From the NCBI RefSeq assembly GCF_010974945.1, contig NZ_JAAIVB010000038.1, positions 1-64,000 on the forward strand: a stretch of DNA of 64,000 nucleotides, given 5' to 3'. The DNA is from Noviherbaspirillum galbum. GTDB taxonomy: Bacteria; Pseudomonadota; Gammaproteobacteria; Burkholderiales; Burkholderiaceae_D. The position numbers and the translations under genes were made by a program. Under the pieces are notes generated by a model. The model did not search any database and had not been told where the DNA came from. It was given only the letters and a program-made list of their open reading frames with translations. Positions 55,341 through 64,000 of this stretch are shown piece by piece; positions within the stretch are counted from its first letter, which is position 1; each line of letters starts with the position of its first letter.

Positions 55341-57425
55341 ATGGCGGGGCAACTCAACCCTAACGTACTTCTGGCTGTGCCGCTGGCACCCTTGGCAGGT
55401 TCCGCGATCGCGGGCCTGTTCGGCACCAAGTTCTTCGGCAACAAGATCGGCCGGGCGGCATCGCATTCGGTCACGATCCTGGGCGTGCTGATCGCCTTCA
55501 TCCTCTCCTTCCAGACGCTCATGGCGGTCATGGACGGCGCCACCTACAACGGCACCGTCTACAACTGGATGACCGTAATGGGGCTCAAGCTGGAGGTCGG
55601 CTTCATGGTCGACAGCCTCACCGCCATGATGATGTGCGTGGTGACCTTCGTGTCGCTCATGGTGCACATCTACACCATCGGCTACATGGCCGACGACGAA
55701 GGCTACAACCGCTTCTTCGCCTACATCTCCCTCTTTACCTTCTCCATGCTCATGCTCGTCATGAGCAACAACTTCCTCCAGCTCTTCTTCGGCTGGGAGG
55801 CGGTCGGCCTGGTGTCCTACCTGCTCATCGGCTTCTGGTTCACGCGCCCGTCGGCGATCTTCGCCAACATGAAGGCCTTCCTGGTCAATCGCGTGGGCGA
55901 CTTCGGATTCATCCTGGGCATCGGCCTGCTGCTGGCCTATGCCGGTTCCATGAACTACACCGAAGTCTTCGCCAAGCGCGAGGAACTCGCCAAGCTGCTG
56001 CTGCCGGGCACCGACTGGATGCTGCTGTCCGTGGCCTGCATCTGCCTGTTCATCGGCGCCATGGGCAAGTCGGCGCAATTCCCGCTCCATGTCTGGCTGC
56101 CGGATTCCATGGAAGGTCCGACCCCGATCTCCGCGCTGATCCACGCCGCCACGATGGTAACCGCGGGCATCTTCATGGTTGCAAGGATGTCTCCGCTGTT
56201 CGAGCTGAGCGATACCGCCCTGTCGTTCGTGATCGTCATCGGCTCCATCACCGCGCTGTTCATGGGTTTCCTCGGCATCATCCAGAACGACATCAAGCGC
56301 GTAGTGGCCTACTCCACGCTTTCCCAGCTCGGCTACATGACCGTGGCGCTGGGCGCCTCGGCCTACTCGGTGGCAGTGTTCCACCTGATGACCCACGCCT
56401 TCTTCAAGGCCTTGCTGTTCCTTGGCGCCGGCGCGGTCATCATCGGCATGCACCATGACCAGGACATCCGCAACATGGGCGGTTTGCGCAAGTACATGCC
56501 CATCACCTGGATCACTTCGCTGCTCGGTTCGCTGGCGCTCATCGGCACGCCGTTCTTCTCCGGGTTCTACTCCAAGGACAGCATCATCGAAGCAGTGGCC
56601 GCTTCCCACATCCCGGGTTCGGGCTTTGCCCACTTCGCGGTGCTGGCCGGCGTGTTCGTGACAGCCTTCTACTCCTTCCGGATGTACTTCCTGGTATTCC
56701 ACGGGGAAGAGCGCTTCGGCAAGGCCCACGCGCATGACGAAGCGCACGGCCATGGCGCCGGCCATGCGGATGCCGGCCACGAAGAGGAAGACCATGACGG
56801 CGCGCACGACCACCATCACGGCCTGGCCCCCGGCGAAAAGCCGCACGAGGCGCCGTTGGTCGTGACGCTGCCCTTGATCCTGCTGGCGATTCCCTCGGTC
56901 GTGATCGGCTTCCTGGCCATCGGCCCGATGCTGTTCGGCGATTTCTTCAAGGGCGTGATCTTCGTGGGTGAAAACCACCACGCCATGCATGAACTGACCG
57001 AAGAATTCCACGGCGCGGTCGAAATGGGCATCCATGCATTCACCTCGGCGCCGTTCTGGCTGGCGCTGGCTGGGGTTGCCGCCTCCTACTACTGCTACAT
57101 GATCAATCCGCGCGTGCCGGCATGGTTCTTCAGCAAGTTCCATGGCATCTACACGCTGCTCGAGAACAAGTACTTCATGGACAAGATCAACGAGGCGGTG
57201 TTCGCCAAGGGCGCCCGCGTCCTGGGCGGCGGCCTGTCGACCGTTGGCGACCGCACCCTGATCGATGGCCTGGTGGTCAACGGCAGCGCGAAGATGGTGG
57301 GCTGGCTGTCCGCCCTGATCCGCCACTTCCAGTCCGGCTACATCTACCACTATGCATTCGTGATGATCCTCGGCGTGCTGTTCTTCCTGATGTATTTCAT
57401 GCCGTTCCCGTTGTTCGCCAAATAA
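55341..57425 (+). CDS. nuoL: NADH-quinone oxidoreductase subunit L
   Basis: 694 residues, distal antiporter-like proton pump (ND5). Conserved GWEAVGLVSYLLIGFW, KSAQFPLHVWLPDSMEGPTPISALIHAATMV (Lys and His of the proton path, positions about 237-268) and the long lateral helix at the C-terminus. Odd point: a His/Asp/Glu-rich hydrophilic loop (about residues 464-500) with more than a dozen His between two TM helices. It may bind metal or simply be a soluble loop. Confidence 0.96.
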   Translation: MAGQLNPNVLLAVPLAPLAGSAIAGLFGTKFFGNKIGRAASHSVTILGVLIAFILSFQTLMAVMDGATYNGTVYNWMTVMGLKLEVGFMVDSLTAMMMCVVTFVSLMVHIYTIGYMADDEGYNRFFAYISLFTFSMLMLVMSNNFLQLFFGWEAVGLVSYLLIGFWFTRPSAIFANMKAFLVNRVGDFGFILGIGLLLAYAGSMNYTEVFAKREELAKLLLPGTDWMLLSVACICLFIGAMGKSAQFPLHVWLPDSMEGPTPISALIHAATMVTAGIFMVARMSPLFELSDTALSFVIVIGSITALFMGFLGIIQNDIKRVVAYSTLSQLGYMTVALGASAYSVAVFHLMTHAFFKALLFLGAGAVIIGMHHDQDIRNMGGLRKYMPITWITSLLGSLALIGTPFFSGFYSKDSIIEAVAASHIPGSGFAHFAVLAGVFVTAFYSFRMYFLVFHGEERFGKAHAHDEAHGHGAGHADAGHEEEDHDGAHDHHHGLAPGEKPHEAPLVVTLPLILLAIPSVVIGFLAIGPMLFGDFFKGVIFVGENHHAMHELTEEFHGAVEMGIHAFTSAPFWLALAGVAASYYCYMINPRVPAWFFSKFHGIYTLLENKYFMDKINEAVFAKGARVLGGGLSTVGDRTLIDGLVVNGSAKMVGWLSALIRHFQSGYIYHYAFVMILGVLFFLMYFMPFPLFAK

Positions 57426-57452
57426 GTTGGCCAAGTAGAGCAAATAACAACC

Positions 57453-58943
57453 ATGACGCAGTCAACTTTTCCTCTCCTGAGCCTCGCAATCTGGTTGCCG
57501 ATTGCGTTCGGACTCATCGTCCTGGCCGTCGGCCGTGACAGCAATCCCGGCCTGGTGCGCGGGGTCTCGCTCATCGGCTCGATCGTCAGCTTCCTCGCGA
57601 CCTTGCCGCTGATCAGCAATTTCGACAAGGCCGCGCACGGCGTGCAATTCGTCGAGAAGGCACCCTGGATCCAGCAGTTCAACGTCAGCTATGCGCTCGG
57701 CGTCGACGGCATCTCGGTCTGGTTCGTGCTGCTGACGGCCTTCATCACTGTCATCGTCGTGATCGCCGCCTGGGAAGTGATCGAGAAACGCGTCGCGCAG
57801 TACATGGGCGCCTTCCTGATCCTCTCCGGCCTGATGATCGGCGTGTTCTGCGCAACCGACGGCCTGCTGTTCTACGTTTTCTTCGAGGCGACCCTGATCC
57901 CGATGTTCATCATCATCGGCGTCTGGGGCGGACCGAACCGCGTCTATGCCGCGATCAAGTTCTTCCTGTACACGCTGCTGGGCTCGCTGCTGACCCTGGT
58001 TGCGATTCTCTACCTGTACTTCAAGGCGGGCGGCAGCTTTGACATCTTCGCGTGGCACAAGCTGGCTCTGCCGCTCAACGCCCAGATCCTAATCTTCCTG
58101 GCTTTCCTGATGGCCTTCGCGGTGAAGGTGCCGATGTGGCCGGTACACACCTGGCTGCCCGACGCGCACGTGGAAGCGCCTACCGGCGGTTCCGTGGTGC
58201 TGGCGGCGATCATGCTGAAGCTCGGCGCCTACGGTTTCCTGCGGTTCTCGCTGCCCATCGCGCCGGACGCCAGCCATGCGCTTTCCGGTTTCATCATCAC
58301 GCTCTCGCTGATCGCCGTGATCTACATCGGCCTGGTGGCGCTGGTGCAGGCGGACATGAAGAAGCTGGTTGCGTACTCCTCGATTGCGCACATGGGCTTC
58401 GTCACCCTCGGCTTCTTCGTCTTCAACGACATGGCGGTGCAGGGCGGCATCGTGCAGATGATTTCCCACGGTTTCGTGTCGGGCGCCATGTTCCTTTGCA
58501 TCGGCGTGCTCTACGACCGCATGCATTCCCGCCAGATCGCCGACTACGGCGGCGTGATCAACACCATGCCGCGCTTCGCCGCGTTCTTCGTCCTGTTCTC
58601 GCTGGCCAACTGCGGCCTGCCGGCGACCTCGGGATTCGTCGGCGAATTCATGGTCATCCTCGGCGCGGTGAAATTCAATTTCTGGATCGGCCTGCTGGCG
58701 GCAACCGCCCTGATCTTCGGCGCTGCCTATTCCCTGTGGCTGGTCAAGCGGGTGGTGTTCGGCGCCATCGGCAACAAGCATGTCGCCGAACTGACCGACC
58801 TCAACGGCCGCGAATTCGCGATGCTGGGCGTGCTGGCGATCGCCACGCTGGCCATGGGCCTGTATCCGGCGCCGTTCACCGACGTGATGCAAACCTCGGT
58901 GGCCGATCTGCTCCAGCATGTGTCGGTGTCGAAGATCAAGTAA
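57453..58943 (+). CDS. nuoM: NADH-quinone oxidoreductase subunit M
   Basis: 496 residues, 14 TM helices (ND4). Conserved FFEATLIPMFIIIGVWGG with the membrane Glu, VKVPMWPVHTWLPDAHVEAPTGGSV, and ADMKKLVAYSSIAHMG. Second antiporter-like proton pump. It is 27 bp after nuoL. Confidence 0.97.
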   Translation: MTQSTFPLLSLAIWLPIAFGLIVLAVGRDSNPGLVRGVSLIGSIVSFLATLPLISNFDKAAHGVQFVEKAPWIQQFNVSYALGVDGISVWFVLLTAFITVIVVIAAWEVIEKRVAQYMGAFLILSGLMIGVFCATDGLLFYVFFEATLIPMFIIIGVWGGPNRVYAAIKFFLYTLLGSLLTLVAILYLYFKAGGSFDIFAWHKLALPLNAQILIFLAFLMAFAVKVPMWPVHTWLPDAHVEAPTGGSVVLAAIMLKLGAYGFLRFSLPIAPDASHALSGFIITLSLIAVIYIGLVALVQADMKKLVAYSSIAHMGFVTLGFFVFNDMAVQGGIVQMISHGFVSGAMFLCIGVLYDRMHSRQIADYGGVINTMPRFAAFFVLFSLANCGLPATSGFVGEFMVILGAVKFNFWIGLLAATALIFGAAYSLWLVKRVVFGAIGNKHVAELTDLNGREFAMLGVLAIATLAMGLYPAPFTDVMQTSVADLLQHVSVSKIK

Positions 58944-59017
58944 GTTCCGCGGTGGAAGTATGGTCGACGTGGCGGTGATCGCCACGTCAGGGACCCAGCG
59001 ACGATAGTGAAAAACTC

Positions 59018-60496
59018 ATGAACCAAACTAACCTGATGCCGGTGTATCCGGAAATCTTCCTGCTGGTCGCCACCTCGGGGCTGCTGCTGCTCGACATGTT
59101 CCTCGGCGAGGCCAAGCGCGGCGTCACCCACCTGCTCAGCCTGGTGGTGCTGCTGGTGACGGCCATCCTTGCGATGCAGGACTATGGCTCGACCTACTAC
59201 ACCTTCAACCACATGTTCGTGGCCGATCCGATGGCCGCGCTGCTCAAGCTGTTCTGCTGCCTTGGCGTCGGGATCACGCTGATCTACTCGCGCCAGTACG
59301 CCGGCGACCGGCAGATGCTCAACGGCACGCTCGGCGGCGAGTTCTACGTGCTTGCCCTGTTCTCGCTGCTCGGACAGATGGTCATGATTTCCGGCAACAA
59401 CATGCTGATCGTGTACCTCGGCGTGGAGCTCATGTCCCTGTCGCTGTATGCGCTCGTCGCCCTGCGCCGCGGCCATGCGGTGTCGACCGAAGCCTCGATG
59501 AAGTACTTCATCCTCGGCGCGCTGTCCTCCGGTTTCCTGTTGTACGGCATCTCCATGCTCTACGGCGCGACGGGTTCGCTGGACCTGACGGAAATCGCCA
59601 AGGTCGCGGCATCCAATACCGTCAACCGCACCATCCTGGTCTTCGGCGTGGTGTTCGTCGTCGCCGGCCTTGCTTTCAAGCTCGGCGTCGTGCCCTTCCA
59701 CATGTGGGTGCCGGACGTGTACCAGGGAGCGCCCACCCCGGTCACGCTGCTGATCGGCGGCGCGCCCAAGCTGGCGGCGTTCGCCATCACCCTGCGCATG
59801 CTGGTGGAAGGCTTGTTCCCGCTCGCGATGGACTGGCAACAGATGCTCACCGTGCTGGCGGTGCTATCGATGGCGGTCGGCAACATCACCGCCATCGTGC
59901 AGACCAATCTCAAGCGCATGCTCGCCTATTCCACGATCGCGCAGATGGGCTTCATGCTGCTGGGCATGCTGGCCGGCGTGGTCAATGGCAACATGTCCTA
60001 CGCCGCCAATGCCTACAGCGCCGCGATGTTCTATTCGGTGACCTACGTGCTGACCACGCTCGGCACTTTCGGCATCATCTTGCTGCTGGCCCGTGCCGGC
60101 TTCGAAGCGGAAAACATCGACGACCTCAAGGGCCTCAACCAGCGCAGCCCCTGGTTCGCGCTCGTGATGCTGATCCTGATGTTCTCGCTGACCGGCATTC
60201 CGCCGACCGTCGGCTTCTACGCCAAGCTGGAAGTACTGCAGGCCGTGCTGAGCACCGGCCAGGTCTGGCTCGCGGTGGTATCCGTGCTGCTCTCCCTGAT
60301 CGGCGCCTTCTACTACCTGCGTGTCGTGAAAGCCATGTACTTCGACGAACCCGTCGACAACAGCCGCATCGAGGTCAGCGGCGGCATGCGCGCCACGCTG
60401 AGCATCAATGGCATCGCCGTCCTGCTGCTCGGCATCCTGCCCGGTCCGCTGATGGCCTTGTGCGCGACGGCGATCGTCAAGACCCTGACTTCCTGA
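59018..60496 (+). CDS. nuoN: NADH-quinone oxidoreductase subunit N
   Basis: 492 residues, 14 TM helices (ND2). Conserved [17 protein letters not shown] (membrane Glu), [23 protein letters not shown] and [18 protein letters not shown]. Third antiporter-like pump and last nuo gene. A 74-bp spacer precedes it, and DUF2818 starts 3 bp after it. Confidence 0.97.
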   Translation: MNQTNLMPVYPEIFLLVATSGLLLLDMFLGEAKRGVTHLLSLVVLLVTAILAMQDYGSTYYTFNHMFVADPMAALLKLFCCLGVGITLIYSRQYAGDRQMLNGTLGGEFYVLALFSLLGQMVMISGNNMLIVYLGVELMSLSLYALVALRRGHAVSTEASMKYFILGALSSGFLLYGISMLYGATGSLDLTEIAKVAASNTVNRTILVFGVVFVVAGLAFKLGVVPFHMWVPDVYQGAPTPVTLLIGGAPKLAAFAITLRMLVEGLFPLAMDWQQMLTVLAVLSMAVGNITAIVQTNLKRMLAYSTIAQMGFMLLGMLAGVVNGNMSYAANAYSAAMFYSVTYVLTTLGTFGIILLLARAGFEAENIDDLKGLNQRSPWFALVMLILMFSLTGIPPTVGFYAKLEVLQAVLSTGQVWLAVVSVLLSLIGAFYYLRVVKAMYFDEPVDNSRIEVSGGMRATLSINGIAVLLLGILPGPLMALCATAIVKTLTS

Positions 60497-60499
60497 TCC

Positions 60500-60805
60500 G
60501 TGGAGGCGTCTTCCTCGGCGTGGATCGTCATTCTCCTTGGCATCGCCGCGGCCAACCTGCCTTTCGTGAATGAGCGCCTGTTCGGGCTCATTCCCGTCTC
60601 GCGCGAGCGCAAGCCGCTGTGGATGCGCCTTCTTGAGCTGATCGTCCTGTATTTCCTCGTCGGCCTGGTCGGATACCTGATCGAATCCCGGATCGGCAAC
60701 GTCTTCAGCCAGACCTGGGAGTTCTATGCGATCACGGCCTGCCTCTTCCTGGTGCTCGCCTTCCCCGGTTTCGTCTTCCGCTATCTTCGCCGCCATCGTC
60801 AATAG
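60500..60805 (+). CDS. DUF2818 family small membrane protein
   Basis: 101 residues from a GTG at 60500, 3 bp after the nuoN stop; the end of nuoN gives no strong SD. Three TM helices (about 5-22, 41-62, 75-95), and conserved AAANLPFVNERLFGL. It is found, as I recall, after nuoN in Burkholderiales, suggesting a link to complex I (assembly or stability), but no function is known. Confidence 0.88.
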   Translation: MEASSSAWIVILLGIAAANLPFVNERLFGLIPVSRERKPLWMRLLELIVLYFLVGLVGYLIESRIGNVFSQTWEFYAITACLFLVLAFPGFVFRYLRRHRQ

Positions 60806-60892
60806 ATCCGGCGTTCAAGTGCTTGATCTGTGGTAACCGCTTGCCCGGCCGCCGTGTCAAAATCTCCGGCATGTCGTTGAATGGAGCATCCG

Positions 60893-61444
60893 ATGGAGCA
60901 TCTGCAGGAAACCCAAGTCGATACCGCCGTGGCCTACGAAGGCCATTTCCTCAAGGTCCAGAAGGACACCATCCGTCTCCCCGACGGCAAAACCACCAAG
61001 CGTGAATACATCAAGCATCCGGGCGCCGTCGTCGTGCTCCCGGTATTCGACGATGGCTCCATCCTGCTCGAGCGGCAATTCCGCTACCCCTTGCGACAGG
61101 TTTTCATCGAGTACCCCGCGGGCAAGATCGACCCGGGCGAAGAGTCCCTAGCATGCGCGAAGCGCGAGCTGCTGGAGGAAACCGGCTACACCGCGACGGA
61201 ATGGCAGTTTGTCTGCACCATCCACAACGCCATCGCCTACTCGGATGAGCATCTCGACATCTTCCTCGCGCGCGGCTTGACCGCGGGCGACGCCAAGCTG
61301 GATGAGGGCGAATTCCTCGAAACCTTCAAGGCCACCTTGCCCGAGATGCTGCAATGGATCCGGGAAGGGAAGGTGAGCGACGTGAAGACGGTCATCGGCA
61401 CCTTCTGGCTCGACAAGATCCTCAAGGGAGAATGGACGCTCTGA
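60893..61444 (+). CDS. NUDIX hydrolase, ADP-ribose pyrophosphatase-like
   Basis: 183 residues from the ATG at 60893, for which GGAG at 60883-60886 serves as SD; an ATG at 60881 would add four residues. Nudix box G-x5-E-x7-REL-x-EE-x-GY is complete (GKIDPGEESLACAKRELLEE...GY, about 77-100), preceded by the ADP-ribose pyrophosphatase pattern RQFRYPLRQVFIEYPAG. It hydrolyses ADP-ribose or related nucleoside diphosphates. Located 87 bp after DUF2818, possibly within the nuo transcript. A strong terminator follows. Confidence 0.93.
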   Translation: MEHLQETQVDTAVAYEGHFLKVQKDTIRLPDGKTTKREYIKHPGAVVVLPVFDDGSILLERQFRYPLRQVFIEYPAGKIDPGEESLACAKRELLEETGYTATEWQFVCTIHNAIAYSDEHLDIFLARGLTAGDAKLDEGEFLETFKATLPEMLQWIREGKVSDVKTVIGTFWLDKILKGEWTL

Positions 61445-61464
61445 CCGGCGCGCAGTCCTGAAAT

Positions 61465-61493
61465 AAAAAAGCCGCTTGGAAGCGGCTTTTTTT
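61465..61493. terminator. Bidirectional terminator between NUDIX and ETF-QO genes
   Basis: AAAAAAGCCGCT (61465-61476) pairs with AGCGGCTTTTTT (61481-61492), loop TGGA, flanked by A6 and T7. It serves the plus-strand NUDIX gene and, by symmetry, the minus-strand ETF-QO gene. Confidence 0.92.
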
Positions 61494-61548
61494 ATTGCGT
61501 TTCACCCGCGAGAAGGCTTCATCCAGACATCCTCCAGGCGGACATGCA

Positions 61549-63225
61549 TCACATGTTCGGGTAGTTCGGCCCGCCGCCGCCCTCCGGCGTCACCCACACG
61601 ATGTTCTGCGTCGGATCCTTGATGTCGCAGGTCTTGCAATGCACGCAGTTCTGCGCATTGATCTGCAAGCGCTCATCCCCCGCATCGTTCTTCACATACT
61701 CGTACACGCCCGCCGGGCAGTAGCGCTGCTCCGGCCCCGCATACTTCGCCAGGTTGATCTTCACCGGCACCGTCGGATCCTTCAGCGTCAGGTGCGCCGG
61801 CTGTTCTTCCGCATGGTTGGTGTTCGAGATGAACACCGAGGAGAGCCGGTCGAAGGTCAGCTTGCCATCCGGCTTCGGATATTGGATGGGCTGGAAGTCC
61901 GACGCCGGGCGCAGGCATTCGTGGTCGGCATGCTTGTGGCGCAGGGTCCAGGGCGCCTTGCCCTTGAACAGCACCTGGTCGATGCCCACCATCAGCGTGC
62001 CTTTGTACAGCCCCTGCGTCATGAACGGCTTGAAGTTGCGGCCTTTGTACAGCTCTTCCTTCAGCCACGACTTCTCGAACGCTTCCGGGAAGGCCGTCAG
62101 CTCGTCGTACTGCCGGTTCTCGCCCAGCGCCGCGAACGCCGCCTCGGCCGCCATCATGCCGGTCTTGATCGCGGCATGGCTGCCCTTGATGCGGGATGCA
62201 TTCAGGAAGCCGGCGTCGCAGCCGATCAGCACGCCGCCCGGGAAGGTCAGCTTGGGCAGCGACTGCAGGCCGCCGGCGACCAGTGCGCGGGCGCCGTAGG
62301 AAATGCGCTTGCCGCCCTCGAAGAACTTGCGGATCTCCGGGTGCGTCTTGTAGCGCTGGAACTCTTCATACGGCGACAGGTAGGGGTTCTGGTAGGCCAG
62401 GCCGACCACGAAGCCCACCGCCACCTGGTTGTTGTCCATGTGGTAGAGGAAGGAACCGCCATAGGTGTCGGCGTCGAGCGGCCAGCCGGCGGTATGGATC
62501 ACCAGGCCGGGCTTGTGCTTGGCCGGATCGATCTCCCACAGTTCCTTGATGCCGATGGCATAGGTCTGCGGATCACGGCCCTTGTTGAGCTCGAACTTGC
62601 TCATGAGCTGCTTGCCCAGGTGGCCGCGCGCGCCTTCGGCGAAGAAGGTGTACTTCGCATGCAGCTCCATGCCGAGCTGGAAGCTGTCGGTCGGGTTGCC
62701 ATGGCGGTCGATGCCCATGTTGCCGGTGGCCACGCCCTTGACCGAGCCGTCGTCGTTGTAGAGCACCTCGGCGGCGGGGAAGCCGGGGAAGATTTCCACG
62801 CCCAGGCTCTCGGCCTGCTGGCCCAGCCAGCGCACGACGTTGGCCAGGGAGATGACGTAGTTGCCGTGGTTCTGGAAGCAGGCCGGCAGCGCCCACTCGG
62901 GCGTCTTGTAGGCCTTCTGTTCGGTGAGGAACATGAAGCGGTCTTCGGTGACGGCGGTATCGAGCGGCGCGCCCATTTCCTTCCAGTTGGGGAAGAGCTC
63001 GTTCATGGCGATCGGGTCCATGACCGCACCGGAGAGAATGTGGGCGCCGATCTCGGAGCCTTTCTCGAGCACGCAGACCGAGACCTCGCGGTTCTGTTCG
63101 GCGGCGAGCTGCTTGAGGCGGATGGCGGCAGAGAGGCCGGCGGGACCGCCGCCGACGATAACCACGTCGTATTCCATCGCTTCGCGCGGGCCGTATTGTT
63201 CGATGAGGTCTTGAGTCTGCGTCAT
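61549..63225 (-). CDS. Electron transfer flavoprotein-ubiquinone oxidoreductase
   Basis: 558 residues from the ATG at 63225 (AGGTGA upstream); a GTG at 63234 would add three residues. FAD motif [20 protein letters not shown] near residue 20, ubiquinone-binding middle part ([31 protein letters not shown]), and the C-terminal 4Fe-4S domain with Cys in [11 protein letters not shown] and [13 protein letters not shown]. It passes electrons from acyl-CoA dehydrogenases via ETF into the quinone pool, joining complex I as a second quinone reductase in this window. Divergent from an SDR gene across 266 bp. Confidence 0.96.
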   Translation of the reverse strand: MTQTQDLIEQYGPREAMEYDVVIVGGGPAGLSAAIRLKQLAAEQNREVSVCVLEKGSEIGAHILSGAVMDPIAMNELFPNWKEMGAPLDTAVTEDRFMFLTEQKAYKTPEWALPACFQNHGNYVISLANVVRWLGQQAESLGVEIFPGFPAAEVLYNDDGSVKGVATGNMGIDRHGNPTDSFQLGMELHAKYTFFAEGARGHLGKQLMSKFELNKGRDPQTYAIGIKELWEIDPAKHKPGLVIHTAGWPLDADTYGGSFLYHMDNNQVAVGFVVGLAYQNPYLSPYEEFQRYKTHPEIRKFFEGGKRISYGARALVAGGLQSLPKLTFPGGVLIGCDAGFLNASRIKGSHAAIKTGMMAAEAAFAALGENRQYDELTAFPEAFEKSWLKEELYKGRNFKPFMTQGLYKGTLMVGIDQVLFKGKAPWTLRHKHADHECLRPASDFQPIQYPKPDGKLTFDRLSSVFISNTNHAEEQPAHLTLKDPTVPVKINLAKYAGPEQRYCPAGVYEYVKNDAGDERLQINAQNCVHCKTCDIKDPTQNIVWVTPEGGGGPNYPNM

Positions 63226-63267
63226 GGATGTCACCTGGTTAGAATTTTTTCGAACGACTGTGCTAAT

Positions 63268-63307
63268 TGTCGTGGATTTTGCGACAGAATGCTAGACGCA
63301 ACATTCT
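63268..63307. promoter_or_regulatory. Two inverted repeats in the ETF-QO/SDR divergent promoter region
   Basis: TGTCG (63268-63272) with CGACA (63282-63286), and AGAATG (63286-63291) with CATTCT (63302-63307). Both lie in the AT-richer part of the intergenic region, near where the ETF-QO promoter should be. They look like operator half-sites for a dimeric regulator. Not identified with any known motif. Confidence 0.3.
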
Positions 63308-63491
63308 AGAAACCGTTCCGCGGCGGGCTTTTCTTCGCCCGGACGGACGCATGGCGGCGCGCAAACTATGTAATCATAGCGGCTCCTGCCGGCGCGGCTT
63401 CTTGCGCCGTCCGGCCCGCCTTCCATGCCCCGCCCGTGCGCGCGGGCACGTGACTGTAGATGAAGTTTCCCCTAAGAACAAGGAGTACACC

Positions 63492-64000
63492 GTGGGAATC
63501 GAAACCAATTTCGAAGGAAAGATTGCATTGATCACCGGCGCATCCAGCGGCCTTGGCGCCCGCTTCGCGAAGGTGCTCGCGAAGGGCGGGGCGCAGGTCG
63601 TCCTGGCTTCCCGGCGCGTCGAACGGCTCAAGGAGCTGCGCGCGGAAATCGAATCGGAAGGCGGCGCAGCCCACGTCGTGACGCTCGACGTGACCGACTA
63701 CGGCAGCATCAAGGCGGCGATTGCCCATGCAGAGACCGAGGCCGGCCCGATCGACATCCTGGTCAACAACTCCGGCGTCTCGACCACGCAGCGCCTGATC
63801 GACGTCACGCCCGACGACTACGCCTTCGTCATGGATACCAACCAGCGCGGCGCCTTTTTCGTGGCCCAGGAAACCGCCAAGCGCATGATTGCCCGCGCCA
63901 AGGGCGACCCGCGCAAGCAGCACCGCATCATCAACATCGCCTCGGTCGCCGGACTGCGCATCCTGCCGCAGATCGGCATCTACTGCATGAGCAAGGCCGC
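63492..64000 (+). CDS. SDR family oxidoreductase (3' end outside window)
   Basis: At least 169 residues from a GTG at 63492 with AGGAG at 63481-63485; the frame is open to the right edge. NAD(P)-binding TGASSGLG (near residue 14), LDVTD, NNSG (instead of the common NNAG), catalytic Ser in INIASVAG and Tyr-Lys in YCMSK at the very end. Classical SDR, as in 3-oxoacyl-ACP reductases and 3-hydroxyacyl-CoA dehydrogenases. Divergent location from ETF-QO suggests fatty acid oxidation, but the substrate cannot be read. Confidence 0.9.
   Translation, partial: MGIETNFEGKIALITGASSGLGARFAKVLAKGGAQVVLASRRVERLKELRAEIESEGGAAHVVTLDVTDYGSIKAAIAHAETEAGPIDILVNNSGVSTTQRLIDVTPDDYAFVMDTNQRGAFFVAQETAKRMIARAKGDPRKQHRIINIASVAGLRILPQIGIYCMSKA

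Noticed and set aside
55311-57443. 710-codon open frame on the minus strand
   Set aside because: Shadow of nuoL; extremely rich in His/Asp/Glu/Gly repeats, typical of reversed membrane-protein codons.
45737-60805. Signs of horizontal transfer or an inserted element in the nuo operon
   Set aside because: All fourteen genes are intact, in standard order and of even composition; no insertion or truncation.

Overview
The window is a contiguous piece of a GC-rich betaproteobacterial chromosome. The gene content and order (dnaX-ybaB-recR, ilvI-ilvH-ilvC-pssA-leuA, rpsO-pnp, tpiA-secG-tRNA-Leu-nuoA to nuoN-DUF2818-NUDIX, and the sigma/DUF3619/DUF3106/RDD cluster) are typical of Burkholderiales, and the proteins look most like Oxalobacteraceae (Herbaspirillum/Noviherbaspirillum-like). 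That placement is by recall; no search was run. I see no prophage, insertion sequence, CRISPR array or plasmid function, so this is mostly core genome with small accessory patches.

Layout. 1-1767: 3' end of dnaX with a 9-A slippery run, then ybaB and recR. 1810-5916: a class III CoA-transferase followed by an NMT1/SsuA-like ABC importer (binding protein, ATPase, permease). 6101-7722: a HupE/UreJ-type membrane protein and a convergent transaldolase. 7823-11582: a very large response-regulator/GAF/PAS/GGDEF/EAL protein and a small receiver that has lost its phosphoacceptor Asp. 12174-13415: a PLP-dependent Cys/Met enzyme with a 9-bp tandem repeat just before its start codon. 13453-19889: a lipid/storage-flavoured group (LOG-family protein, TPR protein, TetR regulator, patatin phospholipase, PhaF-like phasin, two-domain fatty acyl-CoA reductase-like SDR). 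19937-22223: fasciclin, VOC and CorA proteins. 22220-25410: a three-gene operon of a Tat-exported small subunit, a GMC oxidoreductase and a membrane-anchored lipase. 25561-28455: an orphan protein, then the conserved operon of ECF sigma factor, DUF3619, DUF3106 and RDD.

29004-36816 is the branched-chain amino acid block: ilvI, ilvH and ilvC behind a long structured leader, then a SIMPL protein, pssA, a BON-LysM protein, and leuA behind a Leu-rich leader peptide. 36950-38031 holds hsp20 and a BamE-like lipoprotein; 38216-40828 is rpsO-pnp; 40952-44128 carries a PAS/GAF/GGDEF protein and a quinone oxidoreductase. 44276-60805 is tpiA, secG, tRNA-Leu(GAG), all fourteen nuo genes (respiratory complex I) and DUF2818. 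The window closes with a NUDIX hydrolase, ETF-ubiquinone oxidoreductase, and an SDR gene running off the right edge.

How it fits together. Complex I and ETF-QO both feed the quinone pool. The phasin, patatin, acyl-CoA reductase-like, lipase and GMC genes suggest storage and turnover of polyester or neutral lipids. The most interesting non-gene signals are the dnaX slippery run with stops close behind it in both alternative frames, the structured ilvI leader, the possibly leaderless Leu-rich leader peptide before leuA, the repeat in the ribosome-binding region at 12117-12161, and an orphan terminator upstream of it.
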